DNA of 17,626 nt from Chloroflexota bacterium (GCA_005881495.1 VBHI01000344.1:1-17626); one strand, 5' to 3'. Positions 6,677 through 15,666 are shown, numbered from the stretch's first letter. Made by a program: numbers and translations. The notes: generated from the letters alone by a model not told the origin.

Positions 6677-8158
6677 ATGAGAGAACCGAACAACACGAAC
6701 GACACTAAGAAACACCTTCGCAGCTTAACAAAACGCGGGCGAATCATCCTGACTCTTTTGCTCGTCGTCGTTCTACTGCTGGCTGGCCTCCTCTACAGCC
6801 AGCGTCACCAGATTCATCTGCTCATCCAGGCCTTTAGCGTACCACCAGCTCAACCTGTGCATATTACGCCGTTAACGCTCCCTCCGAGCACTGCAACGCC
6901 TGGTCAGGCGACCAGTGCCAATTGGACCATGTACCACAATGACAATGCTCGTACCGGGTTTATTGCAGGAGCGCCCGATCCTACCCACCTCACGAGCCTC
7001 TGGAAGCAACCACTCGACGGAGCGGTCTATGCTGAGCCACTCGTGGTCGATGGACAGGTGATTGTGGCGACGGAAAACGATACCCTGTACGGGCTTGATG
7101 CACGTACAGGGCAGGAACAATGGCGTACCTCTGTGGGAACCCCTGTGCCGCTCTCAGATTTGCCGTGTGGCAATATTGATCCTCTCGGCATCACTGGCAC
7201 GCCGGTCTACGACCCGCAGACTGGTCTGGTCTTCGCTGTGGCAGAGATACAGGGGCCGGCCCACGTTCTGGTCGGCGTTGATGTCAAAACGGGACTCGTC
7301 AAAGTCCGCCGCCTGGTAGATCCTCCGGGAATGGACCCGCTAGCACATCAGCAACGTGCTGCCCTGGCCCTCTCAGGGGGCAGAGTCTCTATTGCTTTCG
7401 GTGGGCTGTACGGCGATTGTGGCAACTACCATGGCTGGGTGGTTGCCTCGCGTACTGATGGTGCGGGAGCGTTGCTCACGTACCAGGTTCCGACCACGCG
7501 TGAGGGAGGTATATGGGCTCCAGCGGGACCGGTCATAGACGCCCAGGGAAACCTCTACGTAACAGTCGGCAACGGCGAAGCCACGCAAGGGGACTGGGAC
7601 CACAGCGATTCGGTCTTACGCCTATCCCCCACGCTCCAGCTGGAAGATGGTTTTGCGCCGCAGAGCTGGCAGAGCGATAATGCGTCAGATGCCGATCTCG
7701 GCTCGATGGGACCAGTGCTCTTGCCCAATGGGTTGATATATGCCGACGGTAAGTCGGGCCAGGGCTACCTGTTGCGGGCAGACCACCTGGGGGGAGTAGG
7801 CGGGCAGATCCAGACGATCTCTCTTTGCAGTGCCTACGGCGGAGCAGCTGTGAGTGGTCTGTCTCTCTTCATTCCCTGCAGCGATGGGCTGCGACAGCTC
7901 CAGCTCGAAGCAGGAGCGCACCTCGTTCCTGGATGGCATGCTCCACAGCAAGTGACCGGCTCACCAGTCATAGGAGGACAGACTATTTATAGCCTCGATC
8001 CTGGTGGTGGTGTGCTCTATGCCCTCAACGCCGCAACAGGTGAGGTGCGTGCCACGCTCTCTGTCGGTGCAACTTCGCGCTTCGCGACGCCGACGCTCTC
8101 CCAGGGAAGCATCTTCATCGGAACCTTGACAGGCATCGTCGCTGTGGGAATGACATGA
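6677..8158 (+). CDS. Membrane-anchored PQQ-type beta-propeller repeat protein
   Basis: From the ATG at 6677 the protein has 493 residues; a GTG at 6635 would add 14 residues before a poorer context. A basic N-terminus precedes one hydrophobic helix (about 22-40, IILTLLLVVVLLLAGLL), which should anchor it with the rest outside the cytoplasm. The body contains blade-like repeats of PQQ/Trp-docking type: AEPLVVDGQVIVATENDTLY followed by GLDARTGQEQWRT, later SPVIGGQTIYSL with LYALNAATGEVRATLSVG, and a final TPTLSQGSIFIGTLTGIVAV. Such propellers occur in quinoprotein dehydrogenases, BamB-like scaffolds and many uncharacterised exported proteins. I see no dehydrogenase PQQ-site signature, so enzymatic activity is doubtful and a binding or scaffold role is more likely. 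It stands alone, 118 bases before uvrC. Confidence 0.8.
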   Translation: MREPNNTNDTKKHLRSLTKRGRIILTLLLVVVLLLAGLLYSQRHQIHLLIQAFSVPPAQPVHITPLTLPPSTATPGQATSANWTMYHNDNARTGFIAGAPDPTHLTSLWKQPLDGAVYAEPLVVDGQVIVATENDTLYGLDARTGQEQWRTSVGTPVPLSDLPCGNIDPLGITGTPVYDPQTGLVFAVAEIQGPAHVLVGVDVKTGLVKVRRLVDPPGMDPLAHQQRAALALSGGRVSIAFGGLYGDCGNYHGWVVASRTDGAGALLTYQVPTTREGGIWAPAGPVIDAQGNLYVTVGNGEATQGDWDHSDSVLRLSPTLQLEDGFAPQSWQSDNASDADLGSMGPVLLPNGLIYADGKSGQGYLLRADHLGGVGGQIQTISLCSAYGGAAVSGLSLFIPCSDGLRQLQLEAGAHLVPGWHAPQQVTGSPVIGGQTIYSLDPGGGVLYALNAATGEVRATLSVGATSRFATPTLSQGSIFIGTLTGIVAVGMT

Positions 8159-8207
8159 AAATCGGCCGGGGCTGAGTGAACATCCTCTTCATCTATCAAA
8201 AATCCCA

Positions 8208-8237
8208 TCGACACTCACCCGCTGCAAACGATATAAT
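8208..8237 (+). promoter_or_regulatory. Promoter of uvrC
   Basis: TCGACA (8208-8213), 18 bases, then a perfect TATAAT (8232-8237). The predicted start is near 8244, giving a leader of about 33 bases before the uvrC ATG. Confidence 0.65.
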
Positions 8238-8276
8238 AAAGGAAAGGTACACATAGCCAGCAGGAACAGGGGTGGA

Positions 8277-10256
8277 ATGAACGAAAAAATCCAGTCTGTA
8301 CTCAATTCACTGCCGCATAAGCCGGGCATTTATATTATGAAGGATGCCCAGGGCACTATACTTTACGTCGGGAAAGCGATCTCGCTGTATAACCGCGTGC
8401 GCTCGTATTTCCAGGAGTCGAGCGATCTCAGCCCCAAGAATAGAAGTATGGTGGCTAAGGTTGAGGATATCGAGTTTCTTGTCGTCAAGAATGAGGTCGA
8501 GGCGCTGGTGCTGGAGAGCAATTATATTAAGGAGTATCGACCGAAGTACAATGTGCTGATGCGCGACGACAAGAGCTACCCGTATATCAAGGTAGCGCTG
8601 ACGGAGGATTTTCCAAGGGTATACCGCGTGCGCAGCTTTCACCGCGACGGCAATCGCTACTTTGGCCCTTATACCAATTCGGGGGCGGTTGACGCTACGC
8701 TGGATCTTTTAAACAAGCTCTTTGCCTTTCGCACCTGCCGCTACGACGCGAGCACATGGGCACCACCCGCACAGGGTGAACCTCCCGCGGGATGGAAGCA
8801 AAAATTATTGCCACGTCCCTGCACGCAGTACTATATCCACCGCTGTATCGCTCCCTGTGTCGCCTACGCCACGCGGGAAGAGTACGATGCGGTGATCAAA
8901 CAGGTGATTCTCTTCCTGGAGGGGAAGCACGACGAGGTGGTCAAGACGCTGCAGGAGAAGATGCAGGCGGCGGCGGAGAACCTCAACTTTGAGGAGGCTG
9001 CGCGTATACGCGATCGCATCCAGGCGGTTGAGCGCGTGCTGGAGAAGCAGCGCATCATTTCGACAGAGGGGCAGGACGACCAGGATGTGATCGCTTTTGC
9101 CAGCGACGAGGATGAGACGTGCATGATGACCTTCTTCTTCCGCAATGGCAAGCTGATTGGACGCGAATTTTTTATCTTGCAGGGGACGCGCGATAGCAGT
9201 CCAGGCGAGGTTATGGCTTCCTTCTTGCAGCAGTTTTATGAAAGTTCACCGCACATTCCGCCGGAACTGGTCGTCGAGGCAGAGCCGGACGACCGCGCCG
9301 TCATTCAGTCGTGGCTGCGGGAGAAACGCAATGGGGCGATCAGCATTACTGCACCCAAACGGGGGGACAAGCTGCGCTTGATCGAGATGGTGAAGCAAAA
9401 CGCGGGCGAGGTGTTGGAGCAACAGCGTATCAAGTGGCTGACCGATAGCCAGAAAACGCAACTGGCCCTGGAGGAACTACAGGAGGCGCTCAACCTGGCG
9501 GCTCCCCCACAGCGCATCGAGTGCTACGACATCTCGAATACACAGGGTACAAACTCGGTGGGGGCCATGGTAGTTTTTGAGGCGGGGCGGCCAAAGCCCA
9601 GCGAGTATCGCCGTTTCAAAATTAAGACCGTCGAAGGGCCCAACGACTTCGCCAGTCACCAGGAGGTGCTGCGGCGCAGATTTCGCAATGCGGCAAAACA
9701 AGCAGCCGCCGACGTAGAGACCGCCTCCGAAATTATTACACACACTGACACGTACATTGAGCCAGCAGTTTACGCCGCCGTTGATGAAACGCCAGTAGCT
9801 ACCCAACTCCAGCATGAATGGGCGTTGCCGGATTTGATTATCATCGATGGCGGGAAAGGCCAGCTTAGCGCGGCAATGGAGGTTTTGCAGGAACTCCACA
9901 TCGATATACCGACGGTGGGACTGGCAAAGGAGAACGAGGAGATCTTCACTCCCGGCTCGCCGGACCCGATAATGCTGCCACGTTCTTCACAGGGTCTCTA
10001 TATGGTACAGCGCATTCGCGACGAGGCGCACCGCTTTGGCATTACGTACCACCGTAAGTTGCGCTCCGAACGCACGTTTAAATCTGTGTTGGACGAGATA
10101 CCGGGCATTGGGCCCAAACGCAAGCAGGCTTTAATGAAGCATTTTGGCTCGGTACGAGCGATGAGCGCGGCCAGCATAGAGGACCTGGCGGCCCTTGACG
10201 GCATGACGCGCGACGCGGCTGAGAAGGTCAAGGAATATATTGGCCGCGTGGAATAA
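8277..10256 (+). CDS. uvrC: Excinuclease ABC subunit C (UvrC)
   Basis: UvrC makes both incisions in nucleotide excision repair after UvrA/UvrB damage recognition. The GIY-YIG nuclease domain is at 12-92 (GIY 17-19, YVG 30-32, Arg40, catalytic Glu80). A UvrB-binding UVR motif is at about 221-256. The RNase H-like C-terminal nuclease has YDISNTQG (Asp418), IDGGKGQ (Asp524) and DEAHRF (His586). A tandem helix-hairpin-helix is at 605-657 (IPGIGPKRK). Cys154, Cys182, Cys190 and Cys194 match the iron-sulfur ligand pattern of E. coli UvrC, but the gap between the first two is about 16 residues longer. A second insertion of about 40 residues (about 472-514) sits inside the RNase H-like domain before the IDGG motif. 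The start is supported by an AGGGGTGGA Shine-Dalgarno. At 659 residues it is slightly longer than usual. Confidence 0.97.
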   Translation: MNEKIQSVLNSLPHKPGIYIMKDAQGTILYVGKAISLYNRVRSYFQESSDLSPKNRSMVAKVEDIEFLVVKNEVEALVLESNYIKEYRPKYNVLMRDDKSYPYIKVALTEDFPRVYRVRSFHRDGNRYFGPYTNSGAVDATLDLLNKLFAFRTCRYDASTWAPPAQGEPPAGWKQKLLPRPCTQYYIHRCIAPCVAYATREEYDAVIKQVILFLEGKHDEVVKTLQEKMQAAAENLNFEEAARIRDRIQAVERVLEKQRIISTEGQDDQDVIAFASDEDETCMMTFFFRNGKLIGREFFILQGTRDSSPGEVMASFLQQFYESSPHIPPELVVEAEPDDRAVIQSWLREKRNGAISITAPKRGDKLRLIEMVKQNAGEVLEQQRIKWLTDSQKTQLALEELQEALNLAAPPQRIECYDISNTQGTNSVGAMVVFEAGRPKPSEYRRFKIKTVEGPNDFASHQEVLRRRFRNAAKQAAADVETASEIITHTDTYIEPAVYAAVDETPVATQLQHEWALPDLIIIDGGKGQLSAAMEVLQELHIDIPTVGLAKENEEIFTPGSPDPIMLPRSSQGLYMVQRIRDEAHRFGITYHRKLRSERTFKSVLDEIPGIGPKRKQALMKHFGSVRAMSAASIEDLAALDGMTRDAAEKVKEYIGRVE

Positions 10257-10302
10257 AGGGGCTACTGTACTTTGTTTTTATGTCTAGAGGGCTTTTTGGG
10301 CG

Positions 10303-10344
10303 ACCGTCTTGCTGGGCGACCCTTGGGTCGCCCAGCAAGACGGT
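10303..10344. repeat. Perfect 20-bp-stem palindrome downstream of uvrC
   Basis: The left arm ACCGTCTTGCTGGGCGACCC and its exact complement are separated by only TT. The element begins 46 bases after the uvrC stop. It lacks a U-tract on either strand, so it is not a standard intrinsic terminator, although it may protect the mRNA 3' end. It could be an interspersed palindromic repeat or a small non-autonomous element. Confidence 0.85.
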
Positions 10345-10376
10345 ACAGGGGTATACTGAGCGGACTCCTGGTTTGA

Positions 10377-10406
10377 TTGACAATCGTAATAATGGTACGT
10401 TAGTAT
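10377..10406 (+). promoter_or_regulatory. Promoter of the FmdB-type gene
   Basis: A consensus TTGACA (10377-10382), 18 bases, then TAGTAT (10401-10406). The predicted leader is about 95 bases and contains a CAGCCG-TGG-CGGCTG hairpin (10468-10482) shortly before the Shine-Dalgarno. Confidence 0.6.
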
Positions 10407-10509
10407 ACGTATATATTCTTAATGAGGGGTAGCCAGCGGGCTTACCCGTTTGTGCGCATTGGAGGAGCAGCCGTGGCGGCTGTTCGGACCTTTTAGGGGT
10501 GATTGCTGT

Positions 10510-10869
10510 ATGCCAACCTACGAATATCTCTGTCAAACCTGTAGCCACCGTTTCGAGCAGTGGCAAAAGATGACTGATGATCCATTAGATGTCTGCCCAG
10601 AATGTGGCGGGCGCATTCGCCGGGTGTTTTTCCCGGCCGGTATTGTCTTCAAAGGCTCTGGATTTTATAAGACTGATCACCGTTCTTCAAGTGTTGCAGA
10701 CTCCAACGGCCAGACAACAAAAAGTGATGGGGCTGCCGCTTCCAGCGAGTCGAAGAGTGCTGGAGAGAGCAAGTCTGCTACGACGGGGTCCGGCGCGAGT
10801 AACTCGTCGACGAGCGAAAGTAAGGTGCCTGTGGCTACTAGCACTACGACGAAGACGAAGACGAAGTAG
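10510..10869 (+). CDS. FmdB-type zinc-ribbon protein
   Basis: The 119-residue protein opens with MPTYEYLCQTC and continues to VCPECGGRIRRVF. This is the FmdB/CxxC-CxxC putative regulatory domain, with zinc ligands Cys8, Cys11, Cys29 and Cys32 and the following GIVFKGSGFY motif. The ATG at 10510 is chosen because the family always begins MPxYxY and an AGGGGTG lies just upstream; the frame extends 20 codons further without homology. Residues 58-119 are a low-complexity Ser/Thr/Gly/Lys tail ending in alternating Thr-Lys, likely disordered. The name comes from a protein near formamidase genes in Methylophilus; the biochemical role of these ribbons in bacteria is largely unknown. It is transcribed from its own promoter after uvrC. 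Confidence 0.9.
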   Translation: MPTYEYLCQTCSHRFEQWQKMTDDPLDVCPECGGRIRRVFFPAGIVFKGSGFYKTDHRSSSVADSNGQTTKSDGAAASSESKSAGESKSATTGSGASNSSTSESKVPVATSTTTKTKTK

Positions 10870-10920
10870 GGCCGCTGAGGTGGTTGTTGGGTAGGTTTTT
10901 TACGTTTGTGGGGGGTGTAT

Positions 10921-11127
10921 ATGGCAGAGTCTGTGCTGGCTACGATGCAGCGGAAGCAAATTGAGATTACGATTGGTGAGTTATTGCTCACTGATGATTT
11001 TTATATGCGTTTGGAGATTACTGAGCGGTTGCGTCATCTTATTGCACATGCTGATCCTTCGCTGGATAGGACGCAGCTTAGTGAGGGTGCTTTGGAAGAG
11101 CTTGAGGCTTTAGATTTGTTGCATTAA
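10921..11127 (+). CDS. Small protein of unknown function (68 aa)
   Basis: This short frame lies 51 bases after the FmdB-type gene, probably in the same transcript. The ATG at 10921 is preceded by GGGGGGTGTAT, a usable G-rich ribosome site; a TTG at 10906 would add five residues. The product is mostly helical and acidic toward the end (LSEGALEELEALDLLH), with no transmembrane segment, cysteine pair or recognisable motif. Base composition of this gene and the preceding spacer is more T/G-rich than the neighbours. I do not recognise the family. Confidence 0.55.
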   Translation: MAESVLATMQRKQIEITIGELLLTDDFYMRLEITERLRHLIAHADPSLDRTQLSEGALEELEALDLLH

Positions 11128-11401
11128 GCGTTTGTGTTTGTTTTTCTGTGGCCTCATCGCTACGCTCTTCGCAAAGATTATTAAGAGAAGTTGGGAATTT
11201 GGCAGACTGCGTCTGCCAAATTCCCAACTTCTCTGTATGTTTTGCAGAAGCTGCCAAATTCCCAGCTTCTCTGTATGTGTAACAGATATCTCACACTTTT
11301 TTTACCCAATATTCCTAAGAGGGCGTTTTTTAGCGTGCCAGCATGTATAATTAATAGACAATCCCCAAAGCAGGTGAAGGGGATTAGGGAGACAGATTGG
11401 T
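11128..11401. other. Intergenic gap with palindromic repeats before the histidine kinase
   Basis: No gene is visible. The gap holds a 24-bp-stem palindrome with an extra half-copy (listed separately), a TATAAT box at 11346-11351 without a good -35, and a leader hairpin AATCCCC/GGGGATT (11360-11366 and 11379-11385) just before the kinase Shine-Dalgarno region. Confidence 0.6.
11184..11278. repeat. 24-bp-stem palindrome plus a third, partial copy
   Basis: AGAGAAGTTGGGAATTTGGC extended by AGAC (11184-11207) is followed by a TGC loop and its exact 24-base complement (11211-11234). A 28-base stretch of the right arm plus flank (11213-11240) recurs at 11251-11278 with one mismatch. In that third copy the mismatch and its left flank create a new hairpin, AGAAGCTG/CAGCTTCT (11246-11253 and 11263-11270). 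This looks like a mobile or recombining palindromic repeat. It could also act as a strong bidirectional transcript-end hairpin. Confidence 0.88.
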
Positions 11402-12202
11402 ATGCAAGTGCAGCGTGAGCAATCGCAGGATGAGATCATAGAAGCTCTACAACGCCAGGTAGATGAGTTAACTGAGGCCAATTTCTTACTGAAGGATCAA
11501 TTGGCGCGTAAAGAGCAGTTTATTGCTATGATCGCCCACGAATTGCGCGGCCCATTGACGCCCATTATCAGCTATGCGCAGTTGGTGGCGCGTCCCACAC
11601 GGCGGCCAGAGACAATCCAGCGAGGAATGAGGGTGATTATCAGCCAGGCCAGGCGTTTGACGCGCCTGGTCAACGATCTGCTGGATTCTTCTCGCCTGAG
11701 CTCAGGCCAATTCACACTCGTGCGCGAGGCGTGTGATATTGCGGCACTGGCAAAAGAGGTGGTGGAAGAACTGCGTCCCGTTGCTCCCTATCATACGCTG
11801 GCGCTGGAGACTCCTGAAGTGCCTGTTATTGGAAACTGGGATAGTGGGCGCCTGCAACAGGTGCTGGGGAACCTGCTAGATAACGCGATCAAGTATTCCG
11901 ACGAGCGCACAACGATCACAGTGCGTATCTGGACAGAGGATGATCTCGTGCATGTGAGCGTTCATAACCAGGGCGTCGGCATTCCTCTGGCAGAGATGGG
12001 CCAGCTTTTCCGCCCGTATGTCCGTTTGCAGGCGGCCAGCGCCCGGCAAGGATCTGGCCTGGGGTTGCACATTACAAAAAGCATTATTGAAGCACATGGA
12101 GGTACACTGCGCCTCGAGCCGCACACAGCCGAGGGTCAGGGTACAACCTTTTCATTTGACCTGCCATTTGCATTGAACAGGAAGCTCAACAGCAGGGAAT
12201 AG
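11402..12202 (+). CDS. Sensor-less two-component histidine kinase
   Basis: The protein has 266 residues with no transmembrane segment. Residues 1-38 form a coiled coil, leading into HisKA with the H-box AMIAHELRGPL (phospho-acceptor His46). The HATPase domain has the N-box LGNLLDNAIKYS (Asn157, Asn161), a G1 box that reads NQGVGI (189-194) instead of the usual DxGxGI, and the G2 box GSGLGL (217-222). It autophosphorylates and should pass phosphate to a response regulator, but none lies next to it and no sensory domain is fused. It therefore probably receives its signal from a partner protein through the coiled coil. The G1 Asp-to-Asn change may affect adenine binding, so activity is likely but not certain. 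The start follows AGGGAGACAG. Confidence 0.92.
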   Translation: MQVQREQSQDEIIEALQRQVDELTEANFLLKDQLARKEQFIAMIAHELRGPLTPIISYAQLVARPTRRPETIQRGMRVIISQARRLTRLVNDLLDSSRLSSGQFTLVREACDIAALAKEVVEELRPVAPYHTLALETPEVPVIGNWDSGRLQQVLGNLLDNAIKYSDERTTITVRIWTEDDLVHVSVHNQGVGIPLAEMGQLFRPYVRLQAASARQGSGLGLHITKSIIEAHGGTLRLEPHTAEGQGTTFSFDLPFALNRKLNSRE

Positions 12203-12230
12203 CCATAGAAGCGCGGGCGCGTCAGTTGCC

Positions 12231-12260
12231 TTGACATCAGGTATGCCGCTGATGTATTAT
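12231..12260 (+). promoter_or_regulatory. Promoter of the tRNA pair
   Basis: A consensus TTGACA (12231-12236), 18 bases, then TATTAT (12255-12260). The predicted start is about 33 bases before tRNA-Leu. A CCTCA-GG-TGAGG inverted repeat overlaps the predicted start region. Confidence 0.7.
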
Positions 12261-12299
12261 CCTCAGGTGAGGATGTTTTCCCATTTTTGCGGAAACAAT

Positions 12300-12382
12300 G
12301 GGCGGTTGCTGAAATTGGTAGACAGGGCAGACTTAGGATCTGTTGGTGATGAACCGTGAGAGTTCGAGTCTCTCACCGCCCA
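12300..12382 (+). tRNA. tRNA-Leu (anticodon UAG)
   Basis: The acceptor arms GGGCGGT and ACCGCCC pair perfectly. The D-loop has TTGGTAGA. The anticodon stem GCAGA/TCTGT encloses CTTAGGA, giving anticodon TAG at 12334-12336 (reads CUA and, by wobble, other CUN codons). A long variable arm, as expected for a class II tRNA, precedes the T-arm GAGAG-TTCGAGT-CTCTC. The CCA end is not encoded and must be added by nucleotidyltransferase. Confidence 0.95.
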
Positions 12383-12424
12383 CTACGATGAGCGTTCGTA
12401 AGAGTTGACAAGTATCGCAGATAT

Positions 12425-12499
12425 GCGGGAGTGGCTCAGTGGTAGAGCATCTCCTTGCCAAGGAGAAAGTCGCGGGTTCGATCCCCGTCTCCCGCTCCA
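12425..12499 (+). tRNA. tRNA-Gly (anticodon GCC)
   Basis: Acceptor GCGGGAG pairs with CTCCCGC. The D-loop has CAGTGGTAGA. The anticodon stem TCTCC/GGAGA encloses TTGCCAA, anticodon GCC at 12457-12459 (reads GGC/GGU). The T-loop is TTCGATC. Unlike the neighbouring tRNA-Leu, the CCA end is encoded (12497-12499). It lies 42 bases after tRNA-Leu and is probably co-transcribed with it. Confidence 0.96.
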
Positions 12500-12797
12500 G
12501 ATTTGTTCTGAGTATTGGGTGACCGCAAGCTCGGTCTTAGCAGGAGAGAGCATGTTGTCCTCATGGGGCAAGTGCAGATGCAACTCACACAACATAGAAA
12601 ACGCTCAGTTGTGAGAAACAGAATGTTGGAATGTGCTGAAGACTGCGGTCTCTTTTCAGGGTGTGGTCTATGGTAGTGATTACCTCTCTGTGCTTCCCAG
12701 GCTCTTTGTTGTAACCACAATCAGTATAGCGGGTTGTGCGCAGTTATATATACTTATACAATACTATTGATTAGAATGAACACCTGTTGGAGGAAAT
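12500..12797. other. Intergenic region between tRNA-Gly and tig
   Basis: I see no gene. Weak inverted repeats include GACCG-CAAGCT-CGGTC (12521-12536), which could help end the tRNA transcript but lacks a U-tract. An imperfect CTCACACAAC/GTTGTGAG pair lies around 12585-12614. The last 65 bases carry the tig promoter. Confidence 0.6.
12734..12762 (+). promoter_or_regulatory. Promoter of tig
   Basis: TTGTGC (12734-12739), exactly 17 bases, then TACAAT (12757-12762), in an AT-rich setting. The predicted start near 12769 gives a leader of about 29 bases. TATACT five bases upstream of TACAAT is an alternative -10 box. Confidence 0.6.
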
Positions 12798-14246
12798 GTG
12801 AAGGTCTCGGTCGAAAAGTTGCCCACCAGTGAAGCTGTCCTTGAAGTAGAATTGAGCTGGGACGAACTGGAAAAGGCTTCAGATAAAGCGTACCGCAAGT
12901 TGGTACAAAAAGTTGATGTGCAGGGCTTCCGCCGGGGCAAGGCCCCGCGTTCTTTGCTAGAACGAAAACTTGGTAAAGAATATATTTACCAGGAAGGTCT
13001 CGATGAGCTCATTACTGAGACCTATCGCAGCGCGCTCAAGGAGCACGAACTTACCCCTATTACCAAGCCCGAGTTGGACGCCCCCGTCCTTGAGATCGGG
13101 CAGCCCTATCATTTCAGCCTGAAAGTGCCGATTATCACACCTGTGACGCTCGGTGATTACAAAACCCTTCACTTTGAGCGTGAAGAGGCTGATGTCACCT
13201 CCGAAGAGGTCGAGAAAGAGTTAGAGTCGCTGCGCAATCAGCGGACCACCTGGAATGAAGTTGAACGCCCTGCTGACTACGATGACCGTGTTACCGCCGA
13301 TCTCAAGCTCACCATCGAAGACAATAACGTTTCTGACTTGAAAGATAATACGTTTGAACTGACGCGGGAACGCCATGGTATGTTCTCCGGCATGGATGAG
13401 TATATTGTAGGTATGGAGGCAGGAGAGAGCAAAGAGTTTACCACGGTCCTGCCCGAAGACTACGCCAACGAGAAACTGGCAGGTAAAGAGGGCCATTTCG
13501 CGGTTACCGTTCATAAGGTAGAGGTTAAAGAAGTTCCTGAGCTTGATGATGCCCTGGCCAGCGAGGTGAGTAATAAGCAATACGAAAACCTGGAAGACCT
13601 GCGCAAGGCCATCAGCGATACTATACTCGAAAGTAAGGAGCGGCGCATTCGCGACGAGTTGCGCGATAAGGTTGTGGAGGCCGTCATCGACCAGGCTCAG
13701 ATCACCCTTCATCCTTTGCTCATCAAGGAGGAGGCCGAAGAAATGCTGCACCAGCTTACCCATCTCCTGGAGCAGCAGCGCATGTCTATAGACCAATACC
13801 TGCTGATGATGCACAAAACTCGCGATGAGTACCTGAAAGAAATGGAACCCGAGGCCGAAAAGCGCGTAAAGCGTGAACTTGTCCTGGACCAGGTAGCGAG
13901 CCAGGAAAAGATCAGCGTTTCCCCCGAAGAGGTGGAGGCAGTTTTCCGCGCATACGAGCAGGCAGGCCAGCCGCTTGGGCGTTCAGAAGCGCAGGTCCGG
14001 GCGTTGGCAGTCAATCTGCGGCGGGAGAAGGCCGTTACGCGCCTGATAGAGCTAACAACGGATACCGGCAGCAGCGCCGAGGCCGCTGAGGAAGAAGCCA
14101 ACGAAGTAGAAGCCAGTATAGAGAATGCAGGGGCTGCCGCACTTGCCGCTGAGGTGTTGAACGCAGAGGCCGAACATGTGCATAGCCAGGCTGAAGAATC
14201 CGCTGCGCCTGTAATAGATGACGCTCCTGTGAATGTTGTAGAATAA
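12798..14246 (+). CDS. tig: Trigger factor (ribosome-associated chaperone/peptidyl-prolyl isomerase)
   Basis: Trigger factor docks at the ribosome exit tunnel and shields nascent chains. The ribosome-binding domain carries the signature GFRRGKAP at 43-50. An FKBP-type prolyl isomerase domain lies at about 155-250 ([19 protein letters not shown]). A long helical C-terminal domain forms the chaperone cradle to about 430. Residues 435-482 are an extra Ala/Glu-rich, probably disordered, tail that makes the protein about 40 residues longer than typical. The start is GTG at 12798: GGAGG lies four bases upstream, and the overlapping ATG at 12796 is followed at once by TGA. clpX follows 55 bases later, so the two are probably co-transcribed. 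Confidence 0.96.
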   Translation: MKVSVEKLPTSEAVLEVELSWDELEKASDKAYRKLVQKVDVQGFRRGKAPRSLLERKLGKEYIYQEGLDELITETYRSALKEHELTPITKPELDAPVLEIGQPYHFSLKVPIITPVTLGDYKTLHFEREEADVTSEEVEKELESLRNQRTTWNEVERPADYDDRVTADLKLTIEDNNVSDLKDNTFELTRERHGMFSGMDEYIVGMEAGESKEFTTVLPEDYANEKLAGKEGHFAVTVHKVEVKEVPELDDALASEVSNKQYENLEDLRKAISDTILESKERRIRDELRDKVVEAVIDQAQITLHPLLIKEEAEEMLHQLTHLLEQQRMSIDQYLLMMHKTRDEYLKEMEPEAEKRVKRELVLDQVASQEKISVSPEEVEAVFRAYEQAGQPLGRSEAQVRALAVNLRREKAVTRLIELTTDTGSSAEAAEEEANEVEASIENAGAAALAAEVLNAEAEHVHSQAEESAAPVIDDAPVNVVE

Positions 14247-14249
14247 GGA

Positions 14250-14280
14250 TGTAGCCATCAGATGTGGCTCTTTAGCTACA
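14250..14280 (+). promoter_or_regulatory. Alternative hairpins between tig and clpX
   Basis: AGCCA (14253-14257) pairs with TGGCT (14265-14269). An overlapping outer pair, TGTAGC (14250-14255) with GCTACA (14275-14280), is mutually exclusive with it. The second structure ends close to the clpX ribosome site. This may adjust clpX expression relative to tig, but no switch ligand or leader peptide is evident. Confidence 0.35.
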
Positions 14281-14301
14281 TATGAGGGAAAGGTAACAAA
14301 C

Positions 14302-15564
<1,263 letters not shown>

Positions 15565-15579
<15 letters not shown>

Positions 15580-15598
15580 GGCAGACTCATCAGTTTTA
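15565..15598 (+). terminator. Terminator-like hairpin overlapping the clpX stop codon
   Basis: GATGAGTCTGC (15565-15575) and GCAGACTCATC (15581-15591) form a perfect 11-bp stem around the loop TTAAG, which contains the clpX TAA, followed by AGTTTTAG. The short T-run makes it a moderate intrinsic terminator. A ribosome finishing clpX would cover the left arm, so termination may depend on translation. It separates tig-clpX from lon. Confidence 0.6.
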
Positions 15599-15666
15599 GG
15601 GATTCACGAAAGAAAGTACAGTATGCATACAGACACACTGCTTGAGAGGAAACGGGCAGCAAATTC

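Noticed and set aside
10303..10344. Standard Rho-independent terminator for uvrC
   Set aside because: The stem fits but no U-tract follows on either strand; kept as a palindromic repeat.
11184..11278. CRISPR array
   Set aside because: There are only two to three repeat copies, inverted and overlapping, with no regular spacers and no cas genes.
11132..11418. Short frames across the palindromic gap
   Set aside because: They run through both arms of the palindrome and have no credible ribosome site.
12500..12720. Additional tRNA or small protein after tRNA-Gly
   Set aside because: No cloverleaf could be built and the open frames there overlap the tRNA or lack ribosome sites.
13221..13814. 197-codon minus-strand frame opposite tig
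   Set aside because: It overlaps conserved trigger factor domains; no motif or ribosome site supports it.
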